DNA of 64,000 nt from Chitinilyticum aquatile DSM 21506 (GTDB lineage Bacteria; Pseudomonadota; Gammaproteobacteria; Burkholderiales; Chitinibacteraceae), in assembly GCF_000430805.1 (NCBI RefSeq), contig NZ_KE387260.1:1-64000 (forward strand), in the 5' to 3' direction. The notes under the pieces are model-generated. The model made no database searches, was not told the DNA's origin, and worked only from the letters and a program-made list of their open reading frames with translations. The position numbers and the translations under genes were made by a program. Position 1 is the first letter of the stretch, and each line of letters starts with the position of its first letter. This document shows, in pieces, positions 34,187 to 45,094 of the stretch.

Positions 34187-35743
34187 ATGCTGGACACCAA
34201 TATCAAAACCCAGTTGCAGACCTATCTGACCCGCGCCACCCGCCCGATCGCGATCACCGCGTTCGTCGACGACAGTGAGCAATCGCGCGAGCTGCAGGCG
34301 CTCTTGGCCGATATTGCCAGCGTGTCCGGTCTCGTCAGCGTCGAGGTACGCCGCGATGCGGGTGAACGTACGCCTTCGTTCGCGCTGAACTCGCCGGGCG
34401 AGCAGATCGGCGTGCGTTTTGCCGGTCTGCCGATGGGACATGAATTCACTTCGCTGGTGCTGGCCCTGCTGCAGGTCGGCGGCGTAGCCCCCAAGATCAG
34501 CGAGGAAATCGCCGCACAAATCCGCGCACTGCAGGGCAACTTCGATTTCGTCACCTACATTTCGCTGTCGTGTCAGAACTGCCCGGACGTGGTGCAGGCG
34601 CTGAACGCCATGGCCGTGCTCAACCCCACTATCCGCCACACCATGGTCGACGGCGCGCAGTTCCAGGATGAAGTGAACGAACGCAAGATCATGGCAGTGC
34701 CGACGGTGCTCTTGAATGGCGAAGTCTTCGGACAGGGCCGCATGGGCGTCGAGGAAATCGTCGCCAAACTCGACAGCGGCGCGGCAGACCGCACTGCTGA
34801 AAAAATGAACGCCGCCGCGCCGTTTGACGTGCTGGTGGTTGGTGGCGGCCCGGCCGGTGCCGCAGCGGCGGTGTATGCAGCACGCAAGGGCATCCGCACC
34901 GGCGTCGCATCCGAGCGCTTCGGCGGCCAGGTGCTCGACACCATGGCCATTGAGAACTTTATTTCAGTGAAGGAAACCGAAGGCCCGAAAATGGCGATGG
35001 CGCTGGAAGAACACGTCAAAAGCTACGACGTCGACATCCTGAACCTGCAGCGCGCCAGCAAGCTGGTTCCAGCAGGCGCCGATGGCCTGACCACGGTCGA
35101 ATTTGCCAACGGCGGGCAACTGAAAGCGAAAAGCGTCATCATCGCCACCGGCGCGCGCTGGCGCGAAATGAATGTACCGGGCGAAACCGAATACCGCGGT
35201 CGTGGCGTCGCCTACTGCCCGCACTGCGACGGTCCGCTGTTCAAGGGCAAGAAAGTGGCGGTGATCGGCGGCGGCAACTCCGGCGTCGAAGCCGCAATCG
35301 ATCTGGCGGGTATCGTCGCGCATGTCACCCTGCTGGAGTTTGGTGAGTCCATGCGCGCCGATGCGGTGCTGCAGAACAAACTGCGCAGCCTGCCCAACGT
35401 CACCATCATTACGCAGGCGCAGACCACCGAAGTGCTTGGCAACGGCGAAAAAGTCACTGGCCTGGTGTACACCGACCGCGCCAGCGGCCAGTCGCACGAG
35501 CTGCAACTGGACGGCATTTTCGTGCAGATCGGCCTGGTGCCGAATACTGACTGGCTGAAAGACAGCGGAGTGAATCTCAGCCGCTTTGGCGAGATCGAAA
35601 TCAACGCCCGCGGCGAAACCTCGCTGCCCGGTGTATTCGCCGCCGGTGACGCCACGACCGTGCCGTACAAGCAGATCATCATCGCGATGGGGGCAGGAGC
35701 AACGGCGGCACTATCGGCCTTCGACCACCTAATCCGAATCTAG
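34187..35743 (+). CDS. ahpF: Alkyl hydroperoxide reductase subunit F
   Basis: A 518-residue flavoprotein disulfide reductase that recycles AhpC with NADH. The N-terminal tandem thioredoxin-like fold carries SCQNCPD near residue 128. It is followed by the FAD loop [19 protein letters not shown] near 215, the redox pair YCPHCDG near 343 and the NAD loop [23 protein letters not shown] closes the FAD site. ATG 34187 has a GAGGAGA ribosome-binding site. Confidence 0.98.
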   Translation: MLDTNIKTQLQTYLTRATRPIAITAFVDDSEQSRELQALLADIASVSGLVSVEVRRDAGERTPSFALNSPGEQIGVRFAGLPMGHEFTSLVLALLQVGGVAPKISEEIAAQIRALQGNFDFVTYISLSCQNCPDVVQALNAMAVLNPTIRHTMVDGAQFQDEVNERKIMAVPTVLLNGEVFGQGRMGVEEIVAKLDSGAADRTAEKMNAAAPFDVLVVGGGPAGAAAAVYAARKGIRTGVASERFGGQVLDTMAIENFISVKETEGPKMAMALEEHVKSYDVDILNLQRASKLVPAGADGLTTVEFANGGQLKAKSVIIATGARWREMNVPGETEYRGRGVAYCPHCDGPLFKGKKVAVIGGGNSGVEAAIDLAGIVAHVTLLEFGESMRADAVLQNKLRSLPNVTIITQAQTTEVLGNGEKVTGLVYTDRASGQSHELQLDGIFVQIGLVPNTDWLKDSGVNLSRFGEIEINARGETSLPGVFAAGDATTVPYKQIIIAMGAGATAALSAFDHLIRI

Positions 35744-35803
35744 GTATAGGCCTGCAGGCTTTTCAATTAAAAGAATACAGCCAGATACATATGGCTGTAT
35801 CTG
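35743..35803 (+). repeat. Dispersed 3'-flanking palindrome, copy h (rearranged)
   Basis: GGTAT-AGGCC-TGCAGGC-TTTT is followed by TTAAAAG and a second small hairpin, ATACAGCC/GGCTGTAT. It overlaps the last base of the ahpF stop, between convergent genes. Confidence 0.55.
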
Positions 35804-35815
35804 TAATTTCATTTC

Positions 35816-36787
35816 TCAAGCTGCACGCGCGAACCTGCTGCGGTATTCGGCCGGCGTGCAGCTCATCTCGCGCTTGAACAGACGCCGGAAGGCGCTGAGG
35901 TCTTCGTAGCCGCACTCAGTGACGATCTGCTCGATGGCCGTGTCGCCATGCTGCAGCTGGCGGCAGGCATGATGCAGGCGCAGCTTCTGCAGATACTGCA
36001 GGGGCGTGACGCCCAACACCGATCGAAAGCGCCGGATCAGCGTGCGGCCGCTGCTGTGCGTGGCACTGGCCAGCTGGTCGAGACTAAATGGCTGCGCCAG
36101 TTGCTGCTGCAGCCAGTGCTGCGCACGACAGACCAGCGGATCATCGTGCCCGCTGAATTGCTGCAGACCGGCATACGGCGCCTGCGAATCGCGGCGGGCA
36201 TCAAGCAATAGTATCCGTGCGCATTCCAGCGCCAGATCCTCGCCGCCCTTCTCGCGGATCAGCTGCAGCATCAGCTCCAGGCACGAGGTCGTCGCCCCCG
36301 CAGTCAGCACATGGCCGGCCTGGCAGAGCATTGCATGCGGCTGCAGTTGCACCGCCGGATAACGTTCACGAAACCACTTTGCCAGCCACCAGCTGATGGT
36401 CGCCTGCCGCCCTGCCAGCACGCCGGCCTGCGCCAGAAAGGTAGTGCCGGTGCAGTAACTGCCGAGCAATCGCCCCTGCCGGTCGGCGGCCTGCAGCACA
36501 GAGGCAAGGTCGGTTTCCCTTGCCAGCTGCCGCTCCAGCTTTGCCAGCGAGGCATAGCCGATGCCGGCGACCAGCAGCGCATCGGCCGGCAGGGCATCCG
36601 CATACCTGCCGCTGGCTGGCAGCAGAATGCCGCTGCTGCTGCGCGCGGGCGCGCCATCGCGGCTGAAAAAACGCCAGGCGAACAGCGTACGGCCGCAGAG
36701 TCTGTTGGCCAGCTGCAGCATATCGGCAGCACTGCAGGCACCACTGGCGATGTATTGCTCGGGAAGGAGGATGGCGACGTTAGGCAT
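35816..36787 (-). CDS. GlxA-type AraC-family transcriptional regulator (DJ-1/PfpI-like N-domain)
   Basis: A 323-residue protein. The N-terminal glutamine-amidotransferase-like domain (about 1-190) has the nucleophile-elbow region GSYCTGTTFLAQAG. The C-terminal AraC helix-turn-helix (about 215-320) shows GRTLIRRFRSVLGVTPLQYLQKLRL and FRRLFKREMSCTPAEYR. Family members respond to small metabolites. ATG 36787 starts at the conserved PNVAILLP strand; the longer frame to 36883 would overlap the divergent cupin gene. The divergent cupin is the likely target. Confidence 0.9.
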   Translation of the reverse strand: MPNVAILLPEQYIASGACSAADMLQLANRLCGRTLFAWRFFSRDGAPARSSSGILLPASGRYADALPADALLVAGIGYASLAKLERQLARETDLASVLQAADRQGRLLGSYCTGTTFLAQAGVLAGRQATISWWLAKWFRERYPAVQLQPHAMLCQAGHVLTAGATTSCLELMLQLIREKGGEDLALECARILLLDARRDSQAPYAGLQQFSGHDDPLVCRAQHWLQQQLAQPFSLDQLASATHSSGRTLIRRFRSVLGVTPLQYLQKLRLHHACRQLQHGDTAIEQIVTECGYEDLSAFRRLFKREMSCTPAEYRSRFARAA

Positions 36788-36881
36788 ATTGGCGATATCA
36801 GCATGAATGATGGCGATATTGCCACTGCGCGCGTGCACGGGCAATTCGTACAGTGAATGCTCCTTACCACGGAGCACGACC

Positions 36882-37358
36882 ATGAACGAGGCAATTCTTC
36901 AGGCCAGCACGGCCGAAACCGGCCCGCATTTTTCCGCCAGCCACGTCGGCCCGATGGCCGAGCTGGCGCGCTATCGCTTCCGGCTGCCGGCGCTGGGCAA
37001 TCGCCCGGTTCCCGGCAAGGTTTTCCTGCGCGAGGCACTGCACGCCACCGGCGTTGAGCTGTCGCTCAACAGCCTGCCAGCCGGTGCGGGCACTCCGTTT
37101 CTGCATGCACATCGCGAGAATGAGGAGATCTATGTTTTCCTGCGCGGCAGCGGTGAATTCCAGGTTGACGGGCAGGTTTTCCCGGTAGGCGAAGGCTCGC
37201 TCGTGCGTATCGCCCCCGACGGCCGCCGTGCCTTCCGCAATACCGGGGAGCAGGCACTGGAATTCATCGTGCTGCAGGTGCGCGCCGGCAGCATGAGCAG
37301 CCTTGCGACGGAAGATGGGTATATGGTGCGGGAGGAATTGCACTGGGCTGAGGCGTAA
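36882..37358 (+). CDS. Cupin-domain protein
   Basis: A 158-residue single cupin. Motif 1 is PFLHAHRENEEIYVFLRGSGE (metal His/His/Glu) and motif 2 is GSLVRIAPDGRRAFRN. In motif 2 the usual His is not obvious, so metal binding may be altered. Function unknown; it may be a small-molecule-binding or isomerase-type protein. It is divergent from the GlxA-type regulator with a 94-nt gap. Confidence 0.82.
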   Translation: MNEAILQASTAETGPHFSASHVGPMAELARYRFRLPALGNRPVPGKVFLREALHATGVELSLNSLPAGAGTPFLHAHRENEEIYVFLRGSGEFQVDGQVFPVGEGSLVRIAPDGRRAFRNTGEQALEFIVLQVRAGSMSSLATEDGYMVREELHWAEA

Positions 37359-37623
37359 CTCTTATCCAGTATCGCTCAGTGCGCAGTCCAGCCTGCGCAC
37401 TGCGGCCCTTCGTCCACCCAGACTGTGGGTTGTTAAAAAAAAACGCAGGTCCAGATTTAACAGATCTCCGACCACATACACAGCCATGTATTTATTCATG
37501 GCATGCATGCGGCCCTCCACCGTCAACATCTGCCCCTGTGTACTGTGAATATCATTTACATCAAGGTCCACTGCAGCCAGGGCAGGCATAATGGACGCTC
37601 CCCCCTGACTGGCGAACATTCCA

Positions 37624-37968
37624 ATGAAACCTGGCATCTGGCTATCAGCCCTCTCCTTGAGCACTTTGCTTGCCTGGCCTGCGATGGGGGAGACCCAGGA
37701 TGCGGATACAGACATTGTCTATCCCAATGAAATCAGGGAATGCGAGCCATGCAAGCGGCTGTGGCGCAGCAAACAGCAAGCGAGCGCCAGCACGCCCATG
37801 CAGCCACAAGCTGATAATGCCGACCCCACCACCACGCCAACCCGAAAACCTGGCGGGATCATTGTGTACCCGAAGGAAATCGAAAACTGTGAACCGTGCA
37901 AGCGGATCTGGCTCACCAAACACCTCAAAGCACTGCTCGCGGCTAGCCAGGCCAGCGCGGCCCAATAA
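37624..37968 (+). CDS. Small secreted protein with duplicated VYPxEI-CEPCKR motif
   Basis: 114 residues. The N-terminal signal peptide covers about 1-22 (LSALSLSTLLAWPAMG). The mature protein has two copies of a ~20-residue motif, VYPNEIRECEPCKRLW (about 33-48) and VYPKEIENCEPCKRIW (about 80-95), joined by a Pro/Thr-rich linker. Each copy has a CxxC pair, so it may bind metal or form disulfides in the periplasm. I recognise no family. No strong ribosome-binding site is visible upstream. Confidence 0.62.
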   Translation: MKPGIWLSALSLSTLLAWPAMGETQDADTDIVYPNEIRECEPCKRLWRSKQQASASTPMQPQADNADPTTTPTRKPGGIIVYPKEIENCEPCKRIWLTKHLKALLAASQASAAQ

Positions 37969-38237
37969 GCAGTAACCACAAGCTTCCCCCAGAGAACCAG
38001 GCGAGCTGTCCTATCTTGGGTCTGCGCCAAAGCAAGTACTGGCACATATGCGATGCTATTCAGGTCGAATGGGAGGGGCGCAGCTTGCGGATCTCAACAC
38101 AATGGCGTGCCTCATGTTGAGCCAATTTCATTCAGCACAGACAATATGCTGATGGCACTTCAAGAGCAGGACAGTAGTCAGGCACTCACCATAATCGCCA
38201 ATACCCAGCCACCTATGACTCAATAGCTCATTAGGAT
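37969..38237. other. Gene-free stretch after the CEPCKR gene
   Basis: About 270 nt of mixed composition with no convincing open frame, RNA gene or promoter seen on either strand. Confidence 0.5.
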
Positions 38238-38259
38238 AAATGGTTATAGCCCTATACCC
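38238..38259 (+). repeat. Dispersed 3'-flanking palindrome, copy i (right half only)
   Basis: AAATGGTTATA-GCCCT-ATACCC, ending 2 nt from the LysR gene's stop codon. The left arm is missing. Confidence 0.5.
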
Positions 38260-38261
38260 AA

Positions 38262-39161
38262 TTAGTCAATCTTACCCCCTTCCTTCATCGCTGCATGACA
38301 GGCCGCACGCAGGCGCTCCGCGCCAGCCGTCAGGCGCTTTTCCGCGTGCCAGACCAGATAGAAACGCCGCTGCATCGCGATGTCCGGCAGCGGAATCACG
38401 GCGAATTCGCCACGCGCCAGTTCGCGGGCAATCGAGCGGCGCGAGCCACAGGAAATCCCCAACCCCAGCCGCACCGCTTCGCGCACGGCCTCGCCGCTGC
38501 CCAGTTCCAGCAACAGATTCATGCCGCCCAGATGCGGCAGCAGCATGGCTTCGAGCATTTGCCGCACGCCCGAGCCCGGCTCGCGCATGATCCACGGGGC
38601 TGCCGCCAGCGCGGCAAGGCTCGCTTCACCGGCCAGCAAGGGATGATCAGCGCGGGCAAACACCACCATCTCGTCCGTCAACCAGCGCTCGCTGACCAGC
38701 TGCCGGTGCGTGAGCGGTGCCTCGATCAGGCCGATGTCGGCACGGCTGTCGAGCAGCAGCTCGACCACGTGCTGCGAATTGCCGATGGCGACCTCGTAGC
38801 GGTCTTCCGGACGCGCCTGCATCAGCTCGCCAAGCAGCGCCGGCAGGACGAAATTGCCGATGGTCAGGCTGGCGGCGATGCGCAAGCGGCTTGGCGCCCC
38901 CGCGTCGTAGCTGGCTTCCAGTGTTTCGGCCTGAGCCAGCAGTTCCTCGGCGCGCGGCAGCAGAAAGCGTCCGTGTTCATTCAGCACCACGCGCCGGCCG
39001 ATGCGATCGAACAGGGTCACCCCCAGCCGGCGCTCCAGCTCGGCCAGGGCGCCGCTTGCCGCCGATTGCGACAGCCCGAGCGCTGCGGCGGCGGCCGTTA
39101 CGCCACCGGTGCGATTGATTGCGCAAAAGACTTCCAGTTCGCGCAGCGTCATTTTCAGCAT
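38262..39161 (-). CDS. LysR-family transcriptional regulator (YeiE-like)
   Basis: A 299-residue LTTR. The N-terminal winged helix has GGVTAAAAALGLSQSAASGALAELERRLG, and the C-terminal effector-binding domain spans about 90-295. Start 39161 follows GGAGGGGCC. It is divergent from the yeiH-like gene, and the YeiE/YeiH pairing supports control of that transporter, possibly in response to sulfite; this last point is inferred from the family. Confidence 0.92.
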   Translation of the reverse strand: MLKMTLRELEVFCAINRTGGVTAAAAALGLSQSAASGALAELERRLGVTLFDRIGRRVVLNEHGRFLLPRAEELLAQAETLEASYDAGAPSRLRIAASLTIGNFVLPALLGELMQARPEDRYEVAIGNSQHVVELLLDSRADIGLIEAPLTHRQLVSERWLTDEMVVFARADHPLLAGEASLAALAAAPWIMREPGSGVRQMLEAMLLPHLGGMNLLLELGSGEAVREAVRLGLGISCGSRRSIARELARGEFAVIPLPDIAMQRRFYLVWHAEKRLTAGAERLRAACHAAMKEGGKID

Positions 39162-39270
39162 GGCCCCTCCTGATCGGTTTTTCCGATGACTTTAACGGAA
39201 TTATCCGTTATTCAGGATATATCTTCCAGCGATAAGCTTATGCCATCGAAACCTAAGCAGGAGCACCGCG

Positions 39271-40278
39271 ATGAATGCCTCCGCACTCAGACAACTACTT
39301 CCCGGCCTGGTACTGGTTGCCGCCATTACCGCCGTCGCCCATTTTCTCGGCGAACAATTCCCGCTGATGGGCGGCGCCGTTGCCGGCATTCTGCTCGGCC
39401 TCGCCATCCGCAGTCGCTTCAAGATCAGCGAAACGCAGCTGCCGGGCGTCAGGTTTGCCGGCAAGCAGCTGCTGCAGTGGTCGATTGTCGGTTTGGGGCT
39501 GGCGCTGCCGATCGGCGCGGTGCTCGATACCGGGCTGAAATCGCTCTCGGTCACGCTGGTCACGCTGTCACTGGCCTTTGCCAGCGCCTTTGTCTTCGGC
39601 CGGCTGCTGAAAATCCCGACCAAGCTGTGTGTACTGATCGGCGGTGGTACCGCGATCTGCGGCGGCTCGGCGATTGCCGCGATGACGCCGGTGGTGAAAC
39701 CGGATGATCACGAAACCGCGTTCTCGCTGTCGACCATCTTCCTGTTCAACATCGTCGCCGTGCTGACCTTCCCGGTACTGGGCCAGTGGCTGGGGCTGTC
39801 GGATTCCGGTTTCGGACTGTGGGCCGGTACCGCGATCAACGACACCTCGTCGGTAGTGGCCGCCGCCTACTCGTGGAGCAAGGAAGCCGGTGACTATGCC
39901 ACCATCGTGAAGCTGAGCCGTGCCATGCTGATCATCCCGGTCACCCTGATCCTGAGCTTTGTTTTCACCCGCCGCAACGCGGTAAACGCCGACGGCAGCG
40001 CTGCCAAGCGCCCCGGCATCCGCCACGCGATTCCCGGCTTCATCCTCTGCTTCGTGATCGCCTCGCTGTTCAATGGTTACCTGCCGCAGGCCCTGACCAG
40101 CGCCGCGCACAGTGTCTCCACCGTCCTGATCACCGCAGCACTGACCGCCATCGGCCTCTCGACCGATCTGGGCAAGATGAAGCACACCGGCTGGCGTCCG
40201 ATTGCCCTGGGCCTCCTGGTCTGGATCACCGTCGCCGCCTCCAGTCTCCTGATGCAGCACCTGGGCGGTCACTGGTAA
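39271..40278 (+). CDS. YeiH-family putative membrane transporter (UPF0324)
   Basis: A 335-residue polytopic protein of about ten hydrophobic segments. Conserved signatures are GGGTAICGGSAIAA (near 122) and GTAINDTSSVVAA (near 188). The family is annotated as a putative sulfate exporter, but the substrate is not firmly established. The AGGAG ribosome-binding site is good. It is divergent from the LysR gene and ends at an intrinsic terminator. Confidence 0.92.
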   Translation: MNASALRQLLPGLVLVAAITAVAHFLGEQFPLMGGAVAGILLGLAIRSRFKISETQLPGVRFAGKQLLQWSIVGLGLALPIGAVLDTGLKSLSVTLVTLSLAFASAFVFGRLLKIPTKLCVLIGGGTAICGGSAIAAMTPVVKPDDHETAFSLSTIFLFNIVAVLTFPVLGQWLGLSDSGFGLWAGTAINDTSSVVAAAYSWSKEAGDYATIVKLSRAMLIIPVTLILSFVFTRRNAVNADGSAAKRPGIRHAIPGFILCFVIASLFNGYLPQALTSAAHSVSTVLITAALTAIGLSTDLGKMKHTGWRPIALGLLVWITVAASSLLMQHLGGHW

Positions 40279-40296
40279 ACAGCAGACCCATGAATG

Positions 40297-40326
40297 AAAA
40301 CGGCCGGACGCAGTTCCGGCCGTTTT
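40297..40326 (+). terminator. Intrinsic terminator of the yeiH-like gene
   Basis: 12-bp arms AAAACGGCCGGA/TCCGGCCGTTTT; reads as a terminator on both strands and so may also serve the convergent acetyltransferase gene. Confidence 0.85.
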
Positions 40327-40353
40327 CCGTTCAAGCATCGCCGTGGCAGACAG

Positions 40354-40911
40354 TCAGGCCAGCGAACGCAGCACCACTGCGGGGTTCCCGCCCACCACCG
40401 TATCAGCCGGCACATCCTTCGTGACAACCGCACCGGATGCGATCACTGCCCGGTCGCCAATGGTCACGCCCGGATTGATGATCGCGCCACCACCAATCCA
40501 GACTTGATTGCCGATGGTGACCGGTCGCCCATATTCGCGCCCGCTGCAGCGCTCAGTCGCATCAAGCGGATGCATGGCGGTATAAATGCCCACCTGCGGC
40601 CCGATCAGGCAATCGTCGCCGATACGCACTTCGCAGACATCCAGAATCACGCAGTTGAAATTGGCAAAAAAGCGCCGGCCGACATGGATATTGAAACCGT
40701 AATCGCATCGGAAATCCGGCTCGACCCAGCTGCCCTCACCCACGCTGCCAAACAGTTCCCGCAACAGCGAGATTCGGCCTTTCCCGTCATCATCCGGCAT
40801 TGCGCTGAAGCGGCGGCTCAACTGCCGAGCTCTGAGGCGAGCAGCACCCAGCTCGGGATCGCAGGGATCATACAATTCGCCGGCCTGCATTTTTTCCAGT
40901 TCGCTGCGCAT
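40354..40911 (-). CDS. Maltose/galactoside-type O-acetyltransferase (left-handed beta-helix)
   Basis: A 185-residue hexapeptide-repeat acetyltransferase of the Maa/LacA/NodL type. It has an N-terminal helical Mac domain ([14 protein letters not shown]), [20 protein letters not shown], the catalytic His in YTAMHPLDA, and [20 protein letters not shown]. It acetylates a sugar or other hydroxyl acceptor with acetyl-CoA; the acceptor is unknown. ATG 40911 has AGGAG upstream. Confidence 0.92.
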   Translation of the reverse strand: MRSELEKMQAGELYDPCDPELGAARLRARQLSRRFSAMPDDDGKGRISLLRELFGSVGEGSWVEPDFRCDYGFNIHVGRRFFANFNCVILDVCEVRIGDDCLIGPQVGIYTAMHPLDATERCSGREYGRPVTIGNQVWIGGGAIINPGVTIGDRAVIASGAVVTKDVPADTVVGGNPAVVLRSLA

Positions 40912-40976
40912 GCTGAAGCTCCTGTTGATTGCATCGGCCTCACAATGCCACAGCCGTGAACACAATGCGATGGCAG

Positions 40977-41006
40977 AAAAACAGACAGGGAGCCGAAGCT
41001 CCCTGT
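40977..41006 (-). terminator. Intrinsic terminator of purD
   Basis: On the minus strand, ACAGGGAGC/GCTCCCTGT with a TTCG loop, followed by a CTG and five T. It lies 29 nt after the purD stop. Confidence 0.85.
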
Positions 41007-41034
41007 TGTTTACTGCATGGCATGTACCCGGCGT

Positions 41035-42309
41035 TTACTTGCGGGCAATCGCACGCCAGCCGATGTCCTTGCGGTACTGCATGCCGTCAAAGCGGATGCC
41101 TTCGAGCATGTCGTAGGCGCGCTTCTGGGCGATTTTCACGCTGTCGCCCAGTGCGGTCACGCACAGTACGCGGCCACCGGCGGTCACGACGTCGCCGGCG
41201 GCATTCAGTGCCGTGCCGGCGTGGAAGACGTGGCCATCTTCATGCTTGCTATCCAGGCCACTGATCACGTCGCCCTTCTGCGGGGTTTCCGGATAATTGC
41301 CGGCGGCCATGACCACACCGATGGCGACGCGACGGTCCCACTCGGCCTCGACCTGATCGAGACGCCCTTCGATGCCGGCTTCGATCAGCGTCACGAAATC
41401 GCTCTTCAGGCGCATCATGATCGGCTGGGTTTCCGGATCACCGAAGCGGCAGTTGAATTCGACCACATTGACCGCGCCATCCGGGCTGACCATCAGGCCG
41501 GCGTAGAGGAAGCCGGTGAATTCGACGCCATCCTTCGCCATGCCGGCGACGGTCGGCAGAATGACTTCGCGCATCGCGCGGGCGTGGACTTCCGGGGTCA
41601 CGACCGGGGCCGGGCTGTAGGCCCCCATGCCGCCGGTGTTCGGGCCTTCGTCATTATCCAGCAGGCGCTTGTGATCCTGGCTCGATGCCATCGCCAGCAC
41701 ATTCTTGCCATCGACCATGACGATGAAGCTGGCCTCTTCGCCAGCAAGGAAGCCTTCGATCACCACGCGGGCGCCGGCGTCGCCAAATTTGTTGCCTTCG
41801 AGCATCATGTCGATCGCCGCGTGCGCCTCATCCAGCGTCATGGCCACGACCACACCCTTGCCGGCCGCCAGGCCATCCGCCTTGATGACAATCGGGGCCC
41901 CCTGCGCATTCACATAGTCATGCGCGGCTTTCGCATCGGCGAAGGTGGCATACGCAGCGGTCGGAATGCCGTGGCGCGCCATGAAGTCCTTGGCAAAGCC
42001 TTTCGACCATTCCAGCTGCGCGGCAGCACGGGTGGGGCCGAAGATCTTCAGCCCCTCGGCACGAAACGCATCGACCACGCCGTTGGACAGCGGCGCTTCC
42101 GGGCCGACGACGGTGAAGGCGATGTGCTCGGTCTTGGCAAACTCGATCAGCGCGGGAATGTCATTGATGTTGACGTTGGTGAGGTTGGGTTCGCGTGCGG
42201 TGCCAGCGTTGCCCGGTGCCACAAACACCTTGGCCACGCGCGGCGACTGGGCGATTTTCCAGGCCAGCGCGTGTTCGCGGCCGCCGGAACCGATTACCAG
42301 TACGTTCAT
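41035..42309 (-). CDS. purD: Phosphoribosylamine-glycine ligase
   Basis: A 424-residue ATP-grasp GAR synthetase, second step of purine synthesis. Motifs: VIGSGGREHALAWK at the start, PEAPLSNGVVD, KADGLAAGKGVVVA, GPNTGGMGAYSPAP and EFNCRFGDPETQ. Full length. It lies in the dusB-fis-purH-(pagP)-purD block; pagP is inserted between purH and purD here. Confidence 0.98.
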   Translation of the reverse strand: MNVLVIGSGGREHALAWKIAQSPRVAKVFVAPGNAGTAREPNLTNVNINDIPALIEFAKTEHIAFTVVGPEAPLSNGVVDAFRAEGLKIFGPTRAAAQLEWSKGFAKDFMARHGIPTAAYATFADAKAAHDYVNAQGAPIVIKADGLAAGKGVVVAMTLDEAHAAIDMMLEGNKFGDAGARVVIEGFLAGEEASFIVMVDGKNVLAMASSQDHKRLLDNDEGPNTGGMGAYSPAPVVTPEVHARAMREVILPTVAGMAKDGVEFTGFLYAGLMVSPDGAVNVVEFNCRFGDPETQPIMMRLKSDFVTLIEAGIEGRLDQVEAEWDRRVAIGVVMAAGNYPETPQKGDVISGLDSKHEDGHVFHAGTALNAAGDVVTAGGRVLCVTALGDSVKIAQKRAYDMLEGIRFDGMQYRKDIGWRAIARK

Positions 42310-42328
42310 GGGTATACCTTTCTAGCTA

Positions 42329-42889
42329 TCAGAATTCAATGCGTCCGTACGTATACAGTACGGAACCGTTATTCACCCCACCCAGGCTCGGGATGTAGGT
42401 GGTGTACAGCGTGATCGGGGAAAACTTGGCCGACAGCATCGGCAGAATCACCGGAAAAGGAATGCCGTTGAAAATGTCGGTCCGCGACACCAGTCCGCCG
42501 GAGAGCCCCGCCCCCAGCTGGAAGTCGCCTGCCACTTTCCAGTAGGGCATCCACATATAGCCCAGATTGAACTGCGGGTCTTCATGCGAGTCGGCGAAGA
42601 CAAAGAAGAAAATCGACTCTTCGTTGCCATTCTCATGCGTGATGTGTTTGTCAAAACCGCCGCCGTAGGCAAACTCGTTCAGCTCATTGAGCTTTTCCTG
42701 CGTGTATTGCGAGCGCGAATGATAGGCATAGCCGGAAAGCAACAGGCCATTATTACCCTGACTCCATATCTGGCTGACCTTGCTGCAGGCCGTATCGAAA
42801 CCGGCCCACCAGTCTTCGCAGGCAGCCTGCGCAGCAGGGATGGAAAGCAGCAGGGCAAGACCGGCCAGCAGGGAGCGAAATGATTTCAT
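42329..42889 (-). CDS. pagP: Lipid A palmitoyltransferase PagP
   Basis: A 186-residue outer-membrane beta-barrel enzyme that moves palmitate from phospholipid to lipid A. The signal peptide is about 1-22 (LLAGLALLLSIPAAQA). Catalytic residues are visible as the His in YAYHSR and the Asp-Ser in FADSHED. The protein ends in an aromatic residue (GRIEF), as outer-membrane barrels do. It lies 19 nt upstream of purD on the same strand, so it may be cotranscribed with it. Confidence 0.92.
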   Translation of the reverse strand: MKSFRSLLAGLALLLSIPAAQAACEDWWAGFDTACSKVSQIWSQGNNGLLLSGYAYHSRSQYTQEKLNELNEFAYGGGFDKHITHENGNEESIFFFVFADSHEDPQFNLGYMWMPYWKVAGDFQLGAGLSGGLVSRTDIFNGIPFPVILPMLSAKFSPITLYTTYIPSLGGVNNGSVLYTYGRIEF

Positions 42890-43169
42890 CGTGTTTGGAC
42901 GAAGTGATGTGAGTAGTAAGCGCCTTTTACGCCAGATGGCGGGATCAGGCTGTTACGAAGTTATCAGCCCGGAGAAAGCTTGCTCGCAATTTTGCGTCGG
43001 TGCGCAAATCCCTGCGGGATTTTCACTCCCTAGGCACGGCACCATTCGGGGCAAACAATCACAAGCCCATTCGGCTGGGAGCCGCGCGAGGGCGCGAAAC
43101 ACGGTGGCGACGTGTGCGTTTGCACACGAGCCGCCGGGTGACAAAGCCATCGCGCGGCGCAGCGCCGAA

Positions 43170-44732
<1,563 letters not shown>

Positions 44733-44796
44733 TCGTTCATCTCCAGATTGAATTGCCAGTTTGCTGCGCCCCGTTTTTCACGAGGCCAATCTCACA

Positions 44797-44844
44797 GGTA
44801 TTCGCCCATAGCCATTACGAATGAATGGCTACAGGCACATACCC
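44797..44844 (+). repeat. Dispersed 3'-flanking palindrome, copy j
   Basis: GGTAT-TCGCC-CATAGCCATT, a loop, then AATGGCTACA-GGCAC-ATACCC. It ends 1 nt from the fis stop codon. Confidence 0.78.
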
Positions 44845-44845
44845 C

Positions 44846-45094
44846 TTAAAGCATGTCGTAGGTCTGCAGCTTCTTGCGCAGGGTATTGCGGTTGATGCCC
44901 AGCATGTCGGCCGCCTTGGTCTGATTGCCGCCCACTTTTTCCAGCACGATTTCCAAAAGCGGCCTCTCCACCCGCGCCAGCACCATGTCGTACAGTGCGC
45001 ACGGCGCTTCGCCGTCCAGATCGCGGAAATACTCGGCCAGCGAGGCATGAATCGCCTCAGCGATCAGATCCTGTACCGGATGTTGCTCAGTCAT
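44846..45094 (-). CDS. fis: Fis-family DNA-binding protein
   Basis: An 82-residue Fis-like nucleoid/regulatory protein. The C-terminal helix-turn-helix NQTKAADMLGINRNTLRKKLQTY is preceded by the dimerisation helices. It lacks part of the N-terminal beta-hairpin region of enterobacterial Fis (98 aa), as is usual in betaproteobacteria. Its ATG overlaps the dusB stop by one base (TAATG), the classic dusB-fis coupling. Confidence 0.95.
   Translation of the reverse strand: MTEQHPVQDLIAEAIHASLAEYFRDLDGEAPCALYDMVLARVERPLLEIVLEKVGGNQTKAADMLGINRNTLRKKLQTYDML

Noticed and set aside
37362-37715. 117-codon minus-strand frame in the gap before the CEPCKR gene
   Set aside because: Overlaps the signal-peptide coding region of the plus-strand gene, has no clear ribosome-binding site and no family resemblance; left uncalled.
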